From: Ramlibacter sp. WS9
Lineage (GTDB): Bacteria > Pseudomonadota > Gammaproteobacteria > Burkholderiales > Burkholderiaceae_C
NCBI RefSeq assembly: GCF_003797765.1
Contig: NZ_RKMB01000040.1
Span: 1-42,137, forward strand
Length of the DNA: 42,137 nucleotides
Direction: 5' to 3'
This document shows, one piece after another, positions 1-8,243 of this stretch (within the stretch, counting starts at the first letter, position 1; each line of letters opens with the position of its first letter). The translations under genes were made by a program, and so were the position numbers. The notes under the pieces are model-generated. The model had not been told where the DNA came from. It did not search any database and saw nothing but the letters and a program-made list of their open reading frames with translations.

Positions 1-54
1 GTTGTACTGGGACTTGGGGGCGGGGAACACACCGCGATGGGGGGCGTGAAGGCG

Positions 55-1086
55 CTATTGCTCCGCGCGAGGGTTGAGTTGCAAAACCTCTGTTGTCTGG
101 AGCGCGGATTTTTTGACCCGATTCATGCCATCACGAACCATGGCCTCGGAGGCAACGAACGAGAACCGCTTCGGTGGAGCACCCAAAACACCCAGGGTGC
201 AATCGAGCTTGATTGACCTTGGCTGCTCCAGTGGCGTGTCGAGAACGATGTCGCAAACGTGCGCCGAAGAACCCGGTGGCAGGACCACACCAGAATTTGC
301 TATTGCGCTGAATACGGGTAGTGGGCCTCGCAACACAGAGAAGTTCTCAGAGTCTGGGCACTGAACCGCAAGGAATTCGTAGGGCGTGTCAAAGTAGGCA
401 ACTGAAATGTATGGTCGCTCTGCTACGACCGCTCCAAGATTAACGGCGAAGAGTCCAAGCGCCAGCGTGAAGCAACCCGGACGGCCATCAAGCCGCGCCC
501 GATAAGAGACGACGTTAATATCCACCTCAGGCTGAGGCGCACGGCCGAACATGCCAGCGAGCACGTCGTGCGGAACGATGCCGAAGTCGGATCCGGAGCG
601 GAGGTGGTAGTGATTGCTAACGACCGAGCGAAGCGGCCCAACCACTGATTGGGGAATGAGGACCGCGACATACCCGGTAGGGGATGCACTAGGCTCGTCA
701 AAGAAGGCAACCTCCACGCTTGTATGCGGAGGCAAAGTTACTCGCGAAATTGCGTTCTGCACCTTTGTTGCGAAGCCAGCAGCATCCACAAGAGGACGTT
801 TCTCGGCGACTTCCTTTGCTGTTGCAGGATCCTTGCGACAATCCACGCCCCAAACGAGGACGCCACCAGAGGAGTTCGAGAAACCGGACACCGCCTTTGC
901 CAAATTCTTGTTGTCGTCGGGCGCGAAATGAACTGCTGCACCGTCGGCGGGCGATCGCTTGAAGTCCAAAAAGAGCGACTCAAGTTCGCGCTCGGCGATG
1001 AGCGCATCAAGTGCCGCACATCCCCCATCGCGAAGTCGAATGAACAAGTCTCTTGCTCTGGACACGGGTTGATTAAGCCATACCAC
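55..1086 (-). CDS. AlbA_2 (Schlafen-type) domain protein, orphan
   Basis: The N-terminal third carries the AlbA_2/Schlafen-like signature: an E-S-L-F-L-D-F-K-R stretch, then a DDNKNLAKAVSGFSNSSGG segment and VLVWGVD. Proteins of this family are annotated as putative DNA- or ATP-binding, often near mobile or defence genes. The remaining two thirds look like a beta-rich domain that I do not recognise. The start is uncertain. The open frame runs to a TTG at 1146, but a GTG at 1086 has a GAGG four bases upstream and leaves a normal N-terminus ahead of the domain. No neighbour shares its strand as an operon partner. A long near-palindrome lies just upstream, so the gene may be a recent arrival. 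The domain call is firm. The function is unknown. Confidence 0.7.
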   Translation of the reverse strand: MVWLNQPVSRARDLFIRLRDGGCAALDALIAERELESLFLDFKRSPADGAAVHFAPDDNKNLAKAVSGFSNSSGGVLVWGVDCRKDPATAKEVAEKRPLVDAAGFATKVQNAISRVTLPPHTSVEVAFFDEPSASPTGYVAVLIPQSVVGPLRSVVSNHYHLRSGSDFGIVPHDVLAGMFGRAPQPEVDINVVSYRARLDGRPGCFTLALGLFAVNLGAVVAERPYISVAYFDTPYEFLAVQCPDSENFSVLRGPLPVFSAIANSGVVLPPGSSAHVCDIVLDTPLEQPRSIKLDCTLGVLGAPPKRFSFVASEAMVRDGMNRVKKSALQTTEVLQLNPRAEQ

Positions 1087-1206
1087 GGTACCTCGCACAA
1101 CGCACGGCAATCCGGATCGGCGATTGATGCCCCGCGCGCGCTCCAACGGAAGCTTCTTCCCGAGACCACGACGGGTCGCATCCGTCGAGAGCTAACTTGG
1201 TTCCAC

Positions 1207-1434
1207 GCGGCAGACGGTCCCCGGCAGGGCCGATCTCTGTGGCGGCTGAGATTCTTGGACTGGGGCTGGGCGCGCTTGCGCGCTTCGTTTCATGCTCGCC
1301 GGACCTGTTTGAGCAGAGCGGCCTTAGGCGCTCTGCGAGTTGTACGGCGCCGGCCCCGGGCCAAGAATCTCAGCGAAGTCGGCGCGAAGCGACGACCGCC
1401 ACAGTGTGAGGCCCTGCCGGGGACCGTCTGCCGC
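1207..1434. repeat. Long near-palindrome (about 230 bp), nested inverted repeats
   Basis: Three pairs of perfect arms are nested in order. They are 1207-1231 with 1410-1434 (25 bp), 1237-1245 with 1396-1404 (9 bp) and 1246-1258 with 1361-1373 (13 bp). A weaker G/C-rich pair lies further in (about 1262-1273 with 1347-1357). As RNA or single-stranded DNA it would form one long hairpin. No credible gene lies in 1147-1507. A non-autonomous mobile element or a folded untranslated element are both possible. Confidence 0.75.
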
Positions 1435-1467
1435 GACGCGAGGATGAACGAACGTGGTCACATCCCC

Positions 1468-1497
1468 CATGGATGCCGGATCAAGTTCGGCATGAGG
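1468..1497. repeat. Short dispersed hairpin repeat copy
   Basis: The segment holds the small inverted repeat ATGCCGGA-tcaag-TTCGGCAT. It closely resembles the elements at 41351-41380, 41956-41985 and the broken copy near 41993, so it belongs to one short repeat family dispersed in this genome. It sits just beyond the 3' end of kdgD, where it could act as a transcript end. Confidence 0.55.
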
Positions 1498-1507
1498 ACC
1501 GGGGAGG

Positions 1508-2419
1508 TTACTGCGCCCCGAGCTTCTCGATCAACACGCGCAACTCTTCCACTTCCGAGGGCTTGAGGTCGGTCAATGGCGGGCGCACCGGCCCGGCGCC
1601 GCGGCCCACGATGGTCGCGCCGGCCTTGACGATGCTCACTGCGTAGCCGGCGCCCTTGTTGCGGATGTCCAGGTACGGCATGAAGAAATCCTTCAACAGC
1701 CGGTGCTGCGTCGCATGGTCGTCCGTGCGCACCGCTTCGTAGAACTGCATCGCCGTCTTCGGAATGAAGTTGAACACCGCCGACGAATACACCGGCGTGC
1801 CCAGCGCCTTGTACGCGGCCGCGTACACCTCGGCCGTGGGCAGGCCGCCCAGGTACGCGAAGCGGTCGCCCATCTTCTGGTAGATCGACATCATCAGTTC
1901 GATGTCGCCGATGCCGTCCTTGAAGCCGATCAGGTTGGGGCAGCGGTCGGCCAGCTTCGCCAGCGTCTCGGGCAGCAGTTTGCTGACGCCGCGGTTGTAG
2001 ACGATGACGCCGAAGCGCACGCTGTGGCACACCGCTTCGACGTGAGCGGCAAGGCCTTCCTGCCCTGCTTCGGTCAGGTAGTGCGGCAGCAAGAGTACGC
2101 CGTGGGCGCCGGCAATTTCCGCCTGGCGCGCGCACTGGATGGCGAAGCGCGTCGGCCCGCCCGCGCCCGCGATGATGGGCACCTTGCCGCGGCAGGTGTC
2201 GACGGCAGTCTTGATGATGCGCGGATATTCATCGCCCGTGAGCGAGAAGAATTCGCCCGTGCCGCCCGCGGCGAACAGTGCTGTGGCGCCGTAGGGCGCG
2301 AGCCATTCGAGCCGCCGGGCGTAGCCGGCCGCGTCGAAATCGCCCTGCGCGTCGAAGTCGGTGAGCGGGAACGAAAGCAGGCCGGAGCCGATGATGGTCT
2401 TGAGGTTCTGGGGGCTCAT
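1508..2419 (-). CDS. kdgD: 5-dehydro-4-deoxyglucarate dehydratase
   Basis: This is a member of the DapA/NAL aldolase superfamily (303 aa). It has the GGTGE carboxylate-binding loop (about residues 52-56), catalytic Tyr141 in VYNRG and the Schiff-base Lys167 in IGFKDG. These fit 5-keto-4-deoxyglucarate dehydratase/decarboxylase (EC 4.2.1.41), which makes 2-oxoglutarate semialdehyde from the dehydrated aldarate. It starts 22 bp after the Bug gene ends, so the two are probably one transcript. The ATG at 2419 is chosen because the longer frame would run back into the Bug coding region. Uronate dehydrogenase and a TRAP transporter nearby fit the oxidative uronate route. No glucarate/galactarate dehydratase or semialdehyde dehydrogenase lies in the window, so the route must be completed elsewhere. 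Confidence 0.88.
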   Translation of the reverse strand: MSPQNLKTIIGSGLLSFPLTDFDAQGDFDAAGYARRLEWLAPYGATALFAAGGTGEFFSLTGDEYPRIIKTAVDTCRGKVPIIAGAGGPTRFAIQCARQAEIAGAHGVLLLPHYLTEAGQEGLAAHVEAVCHSVRFGVIVYNRGVSKLLPETLAKLADRCPNLIGFKDGIGDIELMMSIYQKMGDRFAYLGGLPTAEVYAAAYKALGTPVYSSAVFNFIPKTAMQFYEAVRTDDHATQHRLLKDFFMPYLDIRNKGAGYAVSIVKAGATIVGRGAGPVRPPLTDLKPSEVEELRVLIEKLGAQ

Positions 2420-2441
2420 GCTTGGAAAGTGAAGGTGGGTA

Positions 2442-3410
2442 TCAGTCGAGTTTGATCTGGGCCTGGGCGACAACCTGCGCCCAGCGGACGCGTTCGGTGT
2501 CGAAGAACCGGTCTTGTTCCGCGGAGGTCATGGTGACAACCTCGGCGCCTTGCCCTGCCAGGCGGGCCCGTACGTCGGGCGAGCGAATGGCACGGATCAA
2601 TTCCGCATTGAGCTTTTGCACGATGGCATCGGGCGTGCCGCGCGGGACGAGCATGCCTTGCCATGTGCCCGACTCGTAGCCCGGCACACCTTGTTCGGCG
2701 ATCGTGGGCACGTCGCCGATCAGCGGCATGCGCGTGCGCTTGGAGACGCCCAGCACCTTGAGCTTGCCGCTCTGCACGTGCGGCAATGTGGCAAGCATGC
2801 CGTTCATCAGCACCTGCGTCTGGCCGGACACCGTGTCGAGCACGGCCTGCACGCCACCTTTGTAGGGAACGTACTGCCAGCGCGCACCGCTCGCGCGCTC
2901 CAGCGCCACGCCAGCCAGGTGGGGCGCACTGCCAGTGGCCGTCACGGCGAAGTTCAGATCCTTCTGCTTCGACAGCGCGACCAGTTCCTTGAGGTTGTTG
3001 GCCGGCACCGACGGATGAACCACCAGCAGGTGCGGCGAATACGCGAGCATGGTGGCGCCGCGCAGGTCTTTCGACGGGTCGAACGCGAGCTTGGTGTAGA
3101 CGGACGGGCTGATGGCCAGCGCACCGGTGTCGCACAGGAGCATGGTGTATCCGTCCGGCGCCGACTTGGCCACCAGGTCGGCGCCGAGGTTGCCGTTGGC
3201 CCCTGCCCGGTTCTCGACGATCACGCTCTGCTTGAGCGCGTCGGACAAGGGCTGGCTGATGGAACGCGCGATGATGTCCGACGACCCACCCGGCGGGTAC
3301 GGAACGATGATGCGCAAGGTCTTGCCGGGCCAGGCGGACTGGGCCCGGACAGCGGGAGCGGCAATGGCCGCGGCGACAGCCGCCAGGACGGCACGGCGAG
3401 GAATGGACAT
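2442..3410 (-). CDS. Bug/TctC-type tripartite tricarboxylate binding protein
   Basis: A secreted solute-binding protein (322 aa) with a cleavable signal (RRAVLAAVAAAIAAPAVRA). It shows the Bug hallmarks IIVPYPPGGSSD, VENRAGANG, a VPYKGG loop and a C-terminal GTPDAIVQKLN helix. Such proteins deliver carboxylates to TctAB-type permeases, but no permease is present here. The start at 3410 has AAAGGAAA upstream. The gene leads kdgD on the same strand and has a promoter with a FadR-type operator. A uronate or aldarate ligand is therefore a reasonable inference from context, not from sequence. Confidence 0.85.
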   Translation of the reverse strand: MSIPRRAVLAAVAAAIAAPAVRAQSAWPGKTLRIIVPYPPGGSSDIIARSISQPLSDALKQSVIVENRAGANGNLGADLVAKSAPDGYTMLLCDTGALAISPSVYTKLAFDPSKDLRGATMLAYSPHLLVVHPSVPANNLKELVALSKQKDLNFAVTATGSAPHLAGVALERASGARWQYVPYKGGVQAVLDTVSGQTQVLMNGMLATLPHVQSGKLKVLGVSKRTRMPLIGDVPTIAEQGVPGYESGTWQGMLVPRGTPDAIVQKLNAELIRAIRSPDVRARLAGQGAEVVTMTSAEQDRFFDTERVRWAQVVAQAQIKLD

Positions 3411-3444
3411 GGATTTTCCTTTGGTCGATGACAGCAAGTTGTCG

Positions 3445-3457
3445 GTTATCGTACAAC
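3445..3457 (-). promoter_or_regulatory. FadR-type operator in the Bug-kdgD promoter
   Basis: On the minus strand the site reads GTTGTACGATAAC. It differs by one base from the perfect palindrome at 4348-4360 and fits the FadR/FCD-family pattern TNGT-N3-ACNA. It covers the -10 (TACGAT, 3448-3453) of a promoter whose -35 TTGCGC lies at 3471-3476, with 17 bp between. Binding would block the Bug-kdgD transcript. The regulator encoded next door is the obvious candidate. Confidence 0.65.
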
Positions 3458-3502
3458 CATAAAAAAGAAAGCGCAAGCCCGGAAAATCGACACCCTATCC
3501 GG

Positions 3503-4324
3503 TCAGGAATGCCCGCCCGCAGCGCCGCCCTGGACGGCCTCCTGGGCGCGCCGCAGCCGCTCGCGGCTGTTGGTCAGGTGGATGCGCATCGCCGCGCGGG
3601 CCGATTCCGGATCGCCCCGCGCGATGGCCGAGAAGATTTCTTCGTGCTCGCGGTTGACCCGGCGCAGGTACTGCGGGAGGTCTTCCTGCGCGACACGCGA
3701 CGAGTTGATCCGGGTGCGCGGAATGAGCGTCGCGCCCAGGTGGCTCATGATGTCCGCGAAGTAACGGTTGGCCGTGGCGTTCGCGATGGCGAGGTGGAAA
3801 CGGAAATCCGGCGAGACCGCGTCCCCCGCCCCACCGACGTTGGCCTCGAACGCATCGAGCGCCGCCCGCATCTCGGCCAGCTGCGCCTCGGTGCGCCGCT
3901 GGGCGGCCAGGCCGGCCGACTCCGTCTCGAGGCTGATGCGCAGCTCGAGCACGGCCATCACGTCCACCGCCGTGGCGATATCGGCTGGGTCGATGCCAAA
4001 GCCCTGCCCGGGACGGGGCTCCAGCACGAATGTACCGATGCCGTGCCGCGTTTCCACCAGGCCGCCTGCCTGCATGCGTGAGATCGCCTCCCGCACCACG
4101 GTGCGGCTGACGCCGTACGACTTCATGATCTCGGATTCGGTGGGCAGCTTGTCGCCGGGCTTGAGCAGCTGGCCCTGGATGCGGGCGCCGATGCTTTCCA
4201 CCAACTCGTGCGCGAGGCTGCGCGAGCGCTTGCGCAACGGCGCCGGCGGGTGCCCGGCACTGTCCGGCAAGGGCACGAGCACTTCGGGATTGTCCGCAGG
4301 CCGCGCGGTTGACAAGGTCGCCAT
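3503..4324 (-). CDS. FadR/FCD-family GntR regulator of uronate genes
   Basis: A 273-aa regulator with an N-terminal winged helix-turn-helix (GDKLPTESEIMKSYGVSRTVVREAISRM, about residues 57-84, quoted here as its landmark region) and an all-helical C-terminal FCD ligand domain. The FCD domain has the acidic/His residues expected to hold a metal and carboxylate ligand (DFRFHLAIANAT, and a later NREHEEIFSAI). Members of this subfamily, such as ExuR/UxuR-like proteins, sense hexuronates. It lies between the two transcripts it probably controls, and matching 13-bp operators flank it on both sides. The ATG at 4324 has a GAGG just upstream. Its own promoter overlaps the udh promoter region, so autoregulation is likely. 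Confidence 0.85.
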   Translation of the reverse strand: MATLSTARPADNPEVLVPLPDSAGHPPAPLRKRSRSLAHELVESIGARIQGQLLKPGDKLPTESEIMKSYGVSRTVVREAISRMQAGGLVETRHGIGTFVLEPRPGQGFGIDPADIATAVDVMAVLELRISLETESAGLAAQRRTEAQLAEMRAALDAFEANVGGAGDAVSPDFRFHLAIANATANRYFADIMSHLGATLIPRTRINSSRVAQEDLPQYLRRVNREHEEIFSAIARGDPESARAAMRIHLTNSRERLRRAQEAVQGGAAGGHS

Positions 4325-4337
4325 GCCCTCATGATAA

Positions 4338-4366
4338 TTGCTTTATTGTTGTACGACAACTGATAA
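4338..4366 (+). promoter_or_regulatory. udh promoter with palindromic operator
   Basis: TTGCTT (4338-4343) and TGATAA (4361-4366) are 17 bp apart. The spacer ends with GTTGTACGACAAC (4348-4360), a palindrome with 5-bp arms that matches TNGT-N3-ACNA. The expected transcript start is only a few bases before the udh ATG at 4378, so the mRNA may be leaderless or nearly so. No Shine-Dalgarno sequence is visible, which agrees with this. Confidence 0.6.
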
Positions 4367-4377
4367 CACAACACAAG

Positions 4378-5190
4378 ATGACCGAAACAAACAGATTGGG
4401 GCGGCTGCTGCTCACCGGTGCCGGCGGCGGCCTGGGCAAAGTCCTGCGCGAACGGCTCAAACCCTATGCCGAGCTGATGCGCCTGTCCGACATTGTGCCC
4501 ATCACCCCGGCCAATGAAAGCGAAGAGGCGGTGCGCTGCGACCTCGCCGACAAGGCGGCAGTCGACCGTCTGGTGCAAGGCTGCGATGCCATCGTCCATC
4601 TGGGCGGCGTTTCGGTGGAACGCCCGTTCGAAGAAATCCTCGAAGCGAACATCAAGGGCGTGTTCAACCTCTACGAAGGCGCCCGCCGCCACGGCGTCAA
4701 GCGGGTCGTGTTCGCGAGTTCGAACCACGTGGTGGGCTTCCATAAACAGGGTGAGATGCTGCAAACAGATTGCGAACCCCGGCCCGACGGCTACTACGGC
4801 TTGTCCAAGGCGTATGGCGAAGACCTCTCGCGCTTCTACTTCGACCGCTACGGCATCGAGACGGCTTGCCTTCGCATCGGATCCTCGTTTCCCGAACCCA
4901 AGGACCGCCGCATGCTGATCACCTGGCTCAGCTATCGCGACCTGGCGGAGCTGGTGCGCTGCTGCCTGTTCGCGCCCCGCCTGGGCCACACCATCGTCTA
5001 TGGCATGTCCGCCAACCGCGACAAGTGGTGGGACAACACCGCCGCCGCGCACCTGGGCTTTCATCCACAAGACAGCTCGGAGCCGTTCCGCGAAAAGGTC
5101 GAGGCCTTCCCTCCGTTGGACGCGGCCGACCCCGCCGCGCAGTACCAGGGCGGCGGCTTCGTGAAAGCCGGCCCTTTCGAAACGCCCTGA
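4378..5190 (+). CDS. udh: NAD-dependent uronate dehydrogenase
   Basis: A 270-aa extended-SDR enzyme. The nucleotide-binding motif TGAGGGLG covers residues 13-20. The active-site pair is Tyr140/Lys144 (YGLSK), preceded by SSNHVVGF, and NRDKWWDN lies toward the C-terminus. The layout matches bacterial uronate dehydrogenases (EC 1.1.1.203), which oxidise D-glucuronate or D-galacturonate to the aldarolactone. A longer frame upstream is rejected because it would cross the promoter and operator. It leads a run with dctP, dctQ and dctM that imports the substrate. KdgD would act later in the same pathway. Confidence 0.88.
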   Translation: MTETNRLGRLLLTGAGGGLGKVLRERLKPYAELMRLSDIVPITPANESEEAVRCDLADKAAVDRLVQGCDAIVHLGGVSVERPFEEILEANIKGVFNLYEGARRHGVKRVVFASSNHVVGFHKQGEMLQTDCEPRPDGYYGLSKAYGEDLSRFYFDRYGIETACLRIGSSFPEPKDRRMLITWLSYRDLAELVRCCLFAPRLGHTIVYGMSANRDKWWDNTAAAHLGFHPQDSSEPFREKVEAFPPLDAADPAAQYQGGGFVKAGPFETP

Positions 5191-5233
5191 GCGTTCCCAC
5201 CGCTTTTTTTTCGCAACCCCCAAAGAGGAAGAC

Positions 5234-6196
5234 ATGAAGTTCAAGACCCTGCTCCCCGCGCTGGCGGCCGCCCTGGCCCTGGGCGCCCACGCCACCGAAT
5301 TCCGTTCGTCCGACGTGCACAACAGCGACGACTACCCGACCGTGGCCGCCGTCAAATACATGAGTGACCTGCTCAAGCAGGCCAGTGGCGGCAAGCACTC
5401 GATCAAGGTGTTCAACAAGGGCGCCCTGGGCTCCGAGAAAGAAACCATCGACCAGACGAAGATCGGCGCGCTGGATTTCACACGCGTCAACATCAGCCCC
5501 ATGAACGCGATCTGCGCCAAGACGCAGGTGCCGACCATGCCGTTCCTGTTCCGCTCGGTGGACCACATGCGCAAGGTGCTGGACGGCCCGGTGGGCGACG
5601 AGATCCTGAAGGACTGCGAGCCTTACGGCTTCGTCGGCTTGGCGTTCTACGACTCTGGCGCGCGCTCGATCTACGCCAAGAAGCCGATCAAGACCGTGGC
5701 GGACACGAAGGGGCTGAAGATTCGCGTCCAGCAGTCTGACCTGTGGGTCGCCCTGGTCGGCGCGATGGGCGCCAACCCCACCCCCATGCCCTATGGCGAG
5801 GTGTACACCGCGCTGAAGACCGGCATCATCGACGCCGCCGAGAACAACGTGCCGTCGTACGACACGTCCAAGCACAATGAAGCCGTCAAGTTCTACAGCA
5901 AGACCGAGCACTCGATGGCCCCGGAGATGCTGCTCATGAGCAAGACGGTGTACGACAAGCTCACGCCCGCCGAGCAGCAGATGATCCGCAAGGCCGCCAA
6001 GGATTCCGTGGCTTTCCAGCGCAAGAAGTGGGACGAGCAGGAAGCCAAGTCGCTGTCGGTGGTCAAGGCCGCCGGCGCGGAAATCGTCGAAGTGGACAAG
6101 GCATCGTTCCAGAACGCCATGACGCCGGTCTACGACAAGTTCATCACCACGCCGGACCTGAAGCGCCTGGTGAAGACCGTCCAGGACACCAAGTAA
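5234..6196 (+). CDS. dctP: TRAP transporter solute-binding protein (DctP type)
   Basis: A 320-aa periplasmic receptor with a signal peptide ending near ALGAHA (residue 21). It has the TRAP core: GALGSEKETIDQTKIGALDF, then MPFLFRS, an Arg-bearing GLKIRVQQS loop that normally binds the substrate carboxylate, NPTPMPYGEVYTAL and AAENNVPSY. GAGGAAG precedes the ATG. It lies 43 bp downstream of udh and directly abuts dctQ. Its position after uronate dehydrogenase suggests that it binds glucuronate/galacturonate. The family call is firm and the ligand is inferred. Confidence 0.9.
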   Translation: MKFKTLLPALAAALALGAHATEFRSSDVHNSDDYPTVAAVKYMSDLLKQASGGKHSIKVFNKGALGSEKETIDQTKIGALDFTRVNISPMNAICAKTQVPTMPFLFRSVDHMRKVLDGPVGDEILKDCEPYGFVGLAFYDSGARSIYAKKPIKTVADTKGLKIRVQQSDLWVALVGAMGANPTPMPYGEVYTALKTGIIDAAENNVPSYDTSKHNEAVKFYSKTEHSMAPEMLLMSKTVYDKLTPAEQQMIRKAAKDSVAFQRKKWDEQEAKSLSVVKAAGAEIVEVDKASFQNAMTPVYDKFITTPDLKRLVKTVQDTK

Positions 6197-6739
6197 ATGC
6201 AGGAAACAGCCGCGGCGCACGCGCCGCAGGCCGGGCCCGCGGTTTTCCGTTGGTACACGGCCCTCTGCGCGGGCCTGGCCCGTGCCAGCCTGATGCTGGC
6301 CGTGGCCCTTCTCATCGGCGTCATCGTCTGCGTGCAATGGCAGGTGATCGGCCGCTACGTCTTCAACGACACACCGACCTGGGCCGAGGCATTGGCGCTG
6401 CTGCTCGTGCTGTACATGACTTCGCTGGGCGTGGCGGTGGGCGTACGTGACGCCGGCCACATCGGCCTGGAGTCGCTCGCCACGCTGCTGCCGCTCTCAT
6501 GGCAGCGCTGGCTCGCCATGGTGGTGCACCTGCTGGTTGCGACCTTCGGCGTGCTGATGGCCAAGAGCGGCTGGCTCTGGGCTACCGGCAAATGGAACGA
6601 GAAGAAGCCCATGCTCGGCGTCCCCGAAGGCGCCGACTACGTGCCGCTCGTCGTGGCCGGCATCCTCATCGTGCTTTTCTGCACCGAACACATCATCGCC
6701 CTCTTGCGCGGGCACGAGGTCGCACCCGCATGGAATTGA
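6197..6739 (+). CDS. dctQ: TRAP transporter small permease (DctQ type)
   Basis: A 180-aa four-helix membrane protein with the DctQ features VQWQVIGRYVFNDTPTWAEALALLL and GHIGLE, ending in a helix after VPLVVAG. It starts on the base after the dctP stop and overlaps dctM by 10 bp, so the three genes are translated as a unit. Its job is to pair with DctM as the membrane part of a sodium-coupled importer. Confidence 0.9.
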   Translation: MQETAAAHAPQAGPAVFRWYTALCAGLARASLMLAVALLIGVIVCVQWQVIGRYVFNDTPTWAEALALLLVLYMTSLGVAVGVRDAGHIGLESLATLLPLSWQRWLAMVVHLLVATFGVLMAKSGWLWATGKWNEKKPMLGVPEGADYVPLVVAGILIVLFCTEHIIALLRGHEVAPAWN

Positions 6740-8025
6740 CTGTCCTGGCCCTGAGCTTCACGCTCCTCTTGCTGATGGGCGTGCCGGTGGCGTTCGCCAT
6801 TGGCCTTTCGTCCGTCGCCACCATCGTGGCGGCCGGGCTGCCTGTCGCTGTCGTGTTCCAGAAGATGGTCGGCGGCATGCAGGTGTTCTCTTTCCTCGCG
6901 ATTCCGTTCTTCATCTTCGCGGGTGAGCTGATGCTCTACGGCGGCATCGCGGACCGCATCGTGCGCTTCGCCAACAGCCTGGTGGGCCACGTGCGCGGCG
7001 GGCTGGGCATGAGCAACGTGGTGGGTTGCACCCTGTTCGGCGGCGTTGCCGGATCGCCGCTGGCCGACGTGTCGGCGATGGGCTCGGTGATGATCCCGTT
7101 GATGAAGAAGGAGGGTTACCACGCCGACTATGCGGTGAATGTCACCACCCACGCGGCGCTCGTCGGCGCCCTGATGCCGACCTCGCACAACATCATCATC
7201 TTCGTACTGGCCACCACAGGCATTGCGTCGGTCAGTGTGCTGGGCCTGATCGTGGCCTGCCTGATCCCGGCCGTGATCCTCACGCTGTGCAACCTCGCCG
7301 CTGCCTACTTTGTCGCCGTGAAGCGCGGCTACCCGACCCGCGGCGATTTCGTCGGCTGGGGCGAGGTGGGGCGCAGCCTGGCCGCCGCGCTGCCCGGCCT
7401 GTTCGTGATCTTCATCATCCTGGGCGGCATCCTGTCGGGCGTGTTCACGGCCACAGAGTCGGCCGCCACCGCCGTGCTGTGGGCACTGCTGGTGACGGTA
7501 CTGGTCTATCGATCTCTGTCACGCGAGCACTTCTTCAAGGCCTGTGCCAAGGCCTGCAAGACCACGGGTGTGGTGCTGCTGCTGATCGGCATTTCGGCGG
7601 CGTTCGGCTACTTCATGGCGCTGTACGAAGTGCCGCAGAAGACAGGCGAGATGATGGCGTCGATCAGCCAGACGCCGTGGGTCATCTTCCTGATGGTCAA
7701 CGTGCTGCTGTTCGTCCTGGGAACCTTCCTGGACATGGCGGCCACCATCCTGATCTGCACACCGATCTTCCTGCCGATCTGCGCGCAGTTCGGCATGAAC
7801 CCGATGCAGTTCGGCGTGATGATGCTGATCAACTGCGCGCTCGGCCTCAACACGCCACCCGTGGGGTCGACCCAGTTCGTCGGGTGCGCCATCGGAGGGG
7901 TCTCGGTGGGCACCGTGATGCGCACCATCTGGCCGTTCTACGGCGGCCTGATCGCGGCGCTGATGCTGGTGACCTACGTGCCGGCGTTTTCGCTGTGGCT
8001 GCCGTCGATCGTCTTGGGCAAGTAA
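6730..8025 (+). CDS. dctM: TRAP transporter large permease (DctM type)
   Basis: A 431-aa protein with about a dozen membrane segments. Family landmarks include GVPVAFAIGLSS near the N-terminus, IPFFIFAGELM, the GGVAGSPLADVSAMGS loop, MPTSHN, GTFLDMAATILICTPIF and the late NCALGLNTPPVGSTQFVG loop. The ATG at 6730 lies inside the dctQ end. A longer frame upstream only shadows dctQ. It forms the translocation channel that receives uronate from DctP. Confidence 0.92.
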   Translation: MELTVLALSFTLLLLMGVPVAFAIGLSSVATIVAAGLPVAVVFQKMVGGMQVFSFLAIPFFIFAGELMLYGGIADRIVRFANSLVGHVRGGLGMSNVVGCTLFGGVAGSPLADVSAMGSVMIPLMKKEGYHADYAVNVTTHAALVGALMPTSHNIIIFVLATTGIASVSVLGLIVACLIPAVILTLCNLAAAYFVAVKRGYPTRGDFVGWGEVGRSLAAALPGLFVIFIILGGILSGVFTATESAATAVLWALLVTVLVYRSLSREHFFKACAKACKTTGVVLLLIGISAAFGYFMALYEVPQKTGEMMASISQTPWVIFLMVNVLLFVLGTFLDMAATILICTPIFLPICAQFGMNPMQFGVMMLINCALGLNTPPVGSTQFVGCAIGGVSVGTVMRTIWPFYGGLIAALMLVTYVPAFSLWLPSIVLGK

Positions 8026-8035
8026 GGAGCTTTCC

Positions 8036-8194
8036 ATGACCCCCGACAGTTCTTCCTTCGCCGGCATGACGATGGGGCGCCTCGGCACGCCCGACGAATG
8101 CGTCGGCGCCTTCCTCTACCTGGCTTCCGAGGCCCTGTCGGGCTATGTCACCGGGCAGATCATCGACATCAGCGGCGGGCAGTACATGCCTTGA
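8036..8194 (+). pseudogene. C-terminal remnant of a short-chain dehydrogenase
   Basis: A 52-residue frame with a ribosome site (AAGGAG) and ATG, placed 10 bp after dctM. After about ten unrelated residues it reads as the typical SDR C-terminus: GRLGTPDECVGAFLYLASE, then GYVTGQIIDISGG. The Rossmann fold and the catalytic Tyr-Lys are absent. The simplest reading is an internal deletion that kept the original start region and tail of an SDR gene at the end of the uronate operon. It may still be translated but cannot be a dehydrogenase. Confidence 0.7.
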
Positions 8195-8243
8195 GGGCGG
8201 CTGGGCCTTGCGGCCTGGCCTTTCGGTTTGCCAGAATCGCTGC

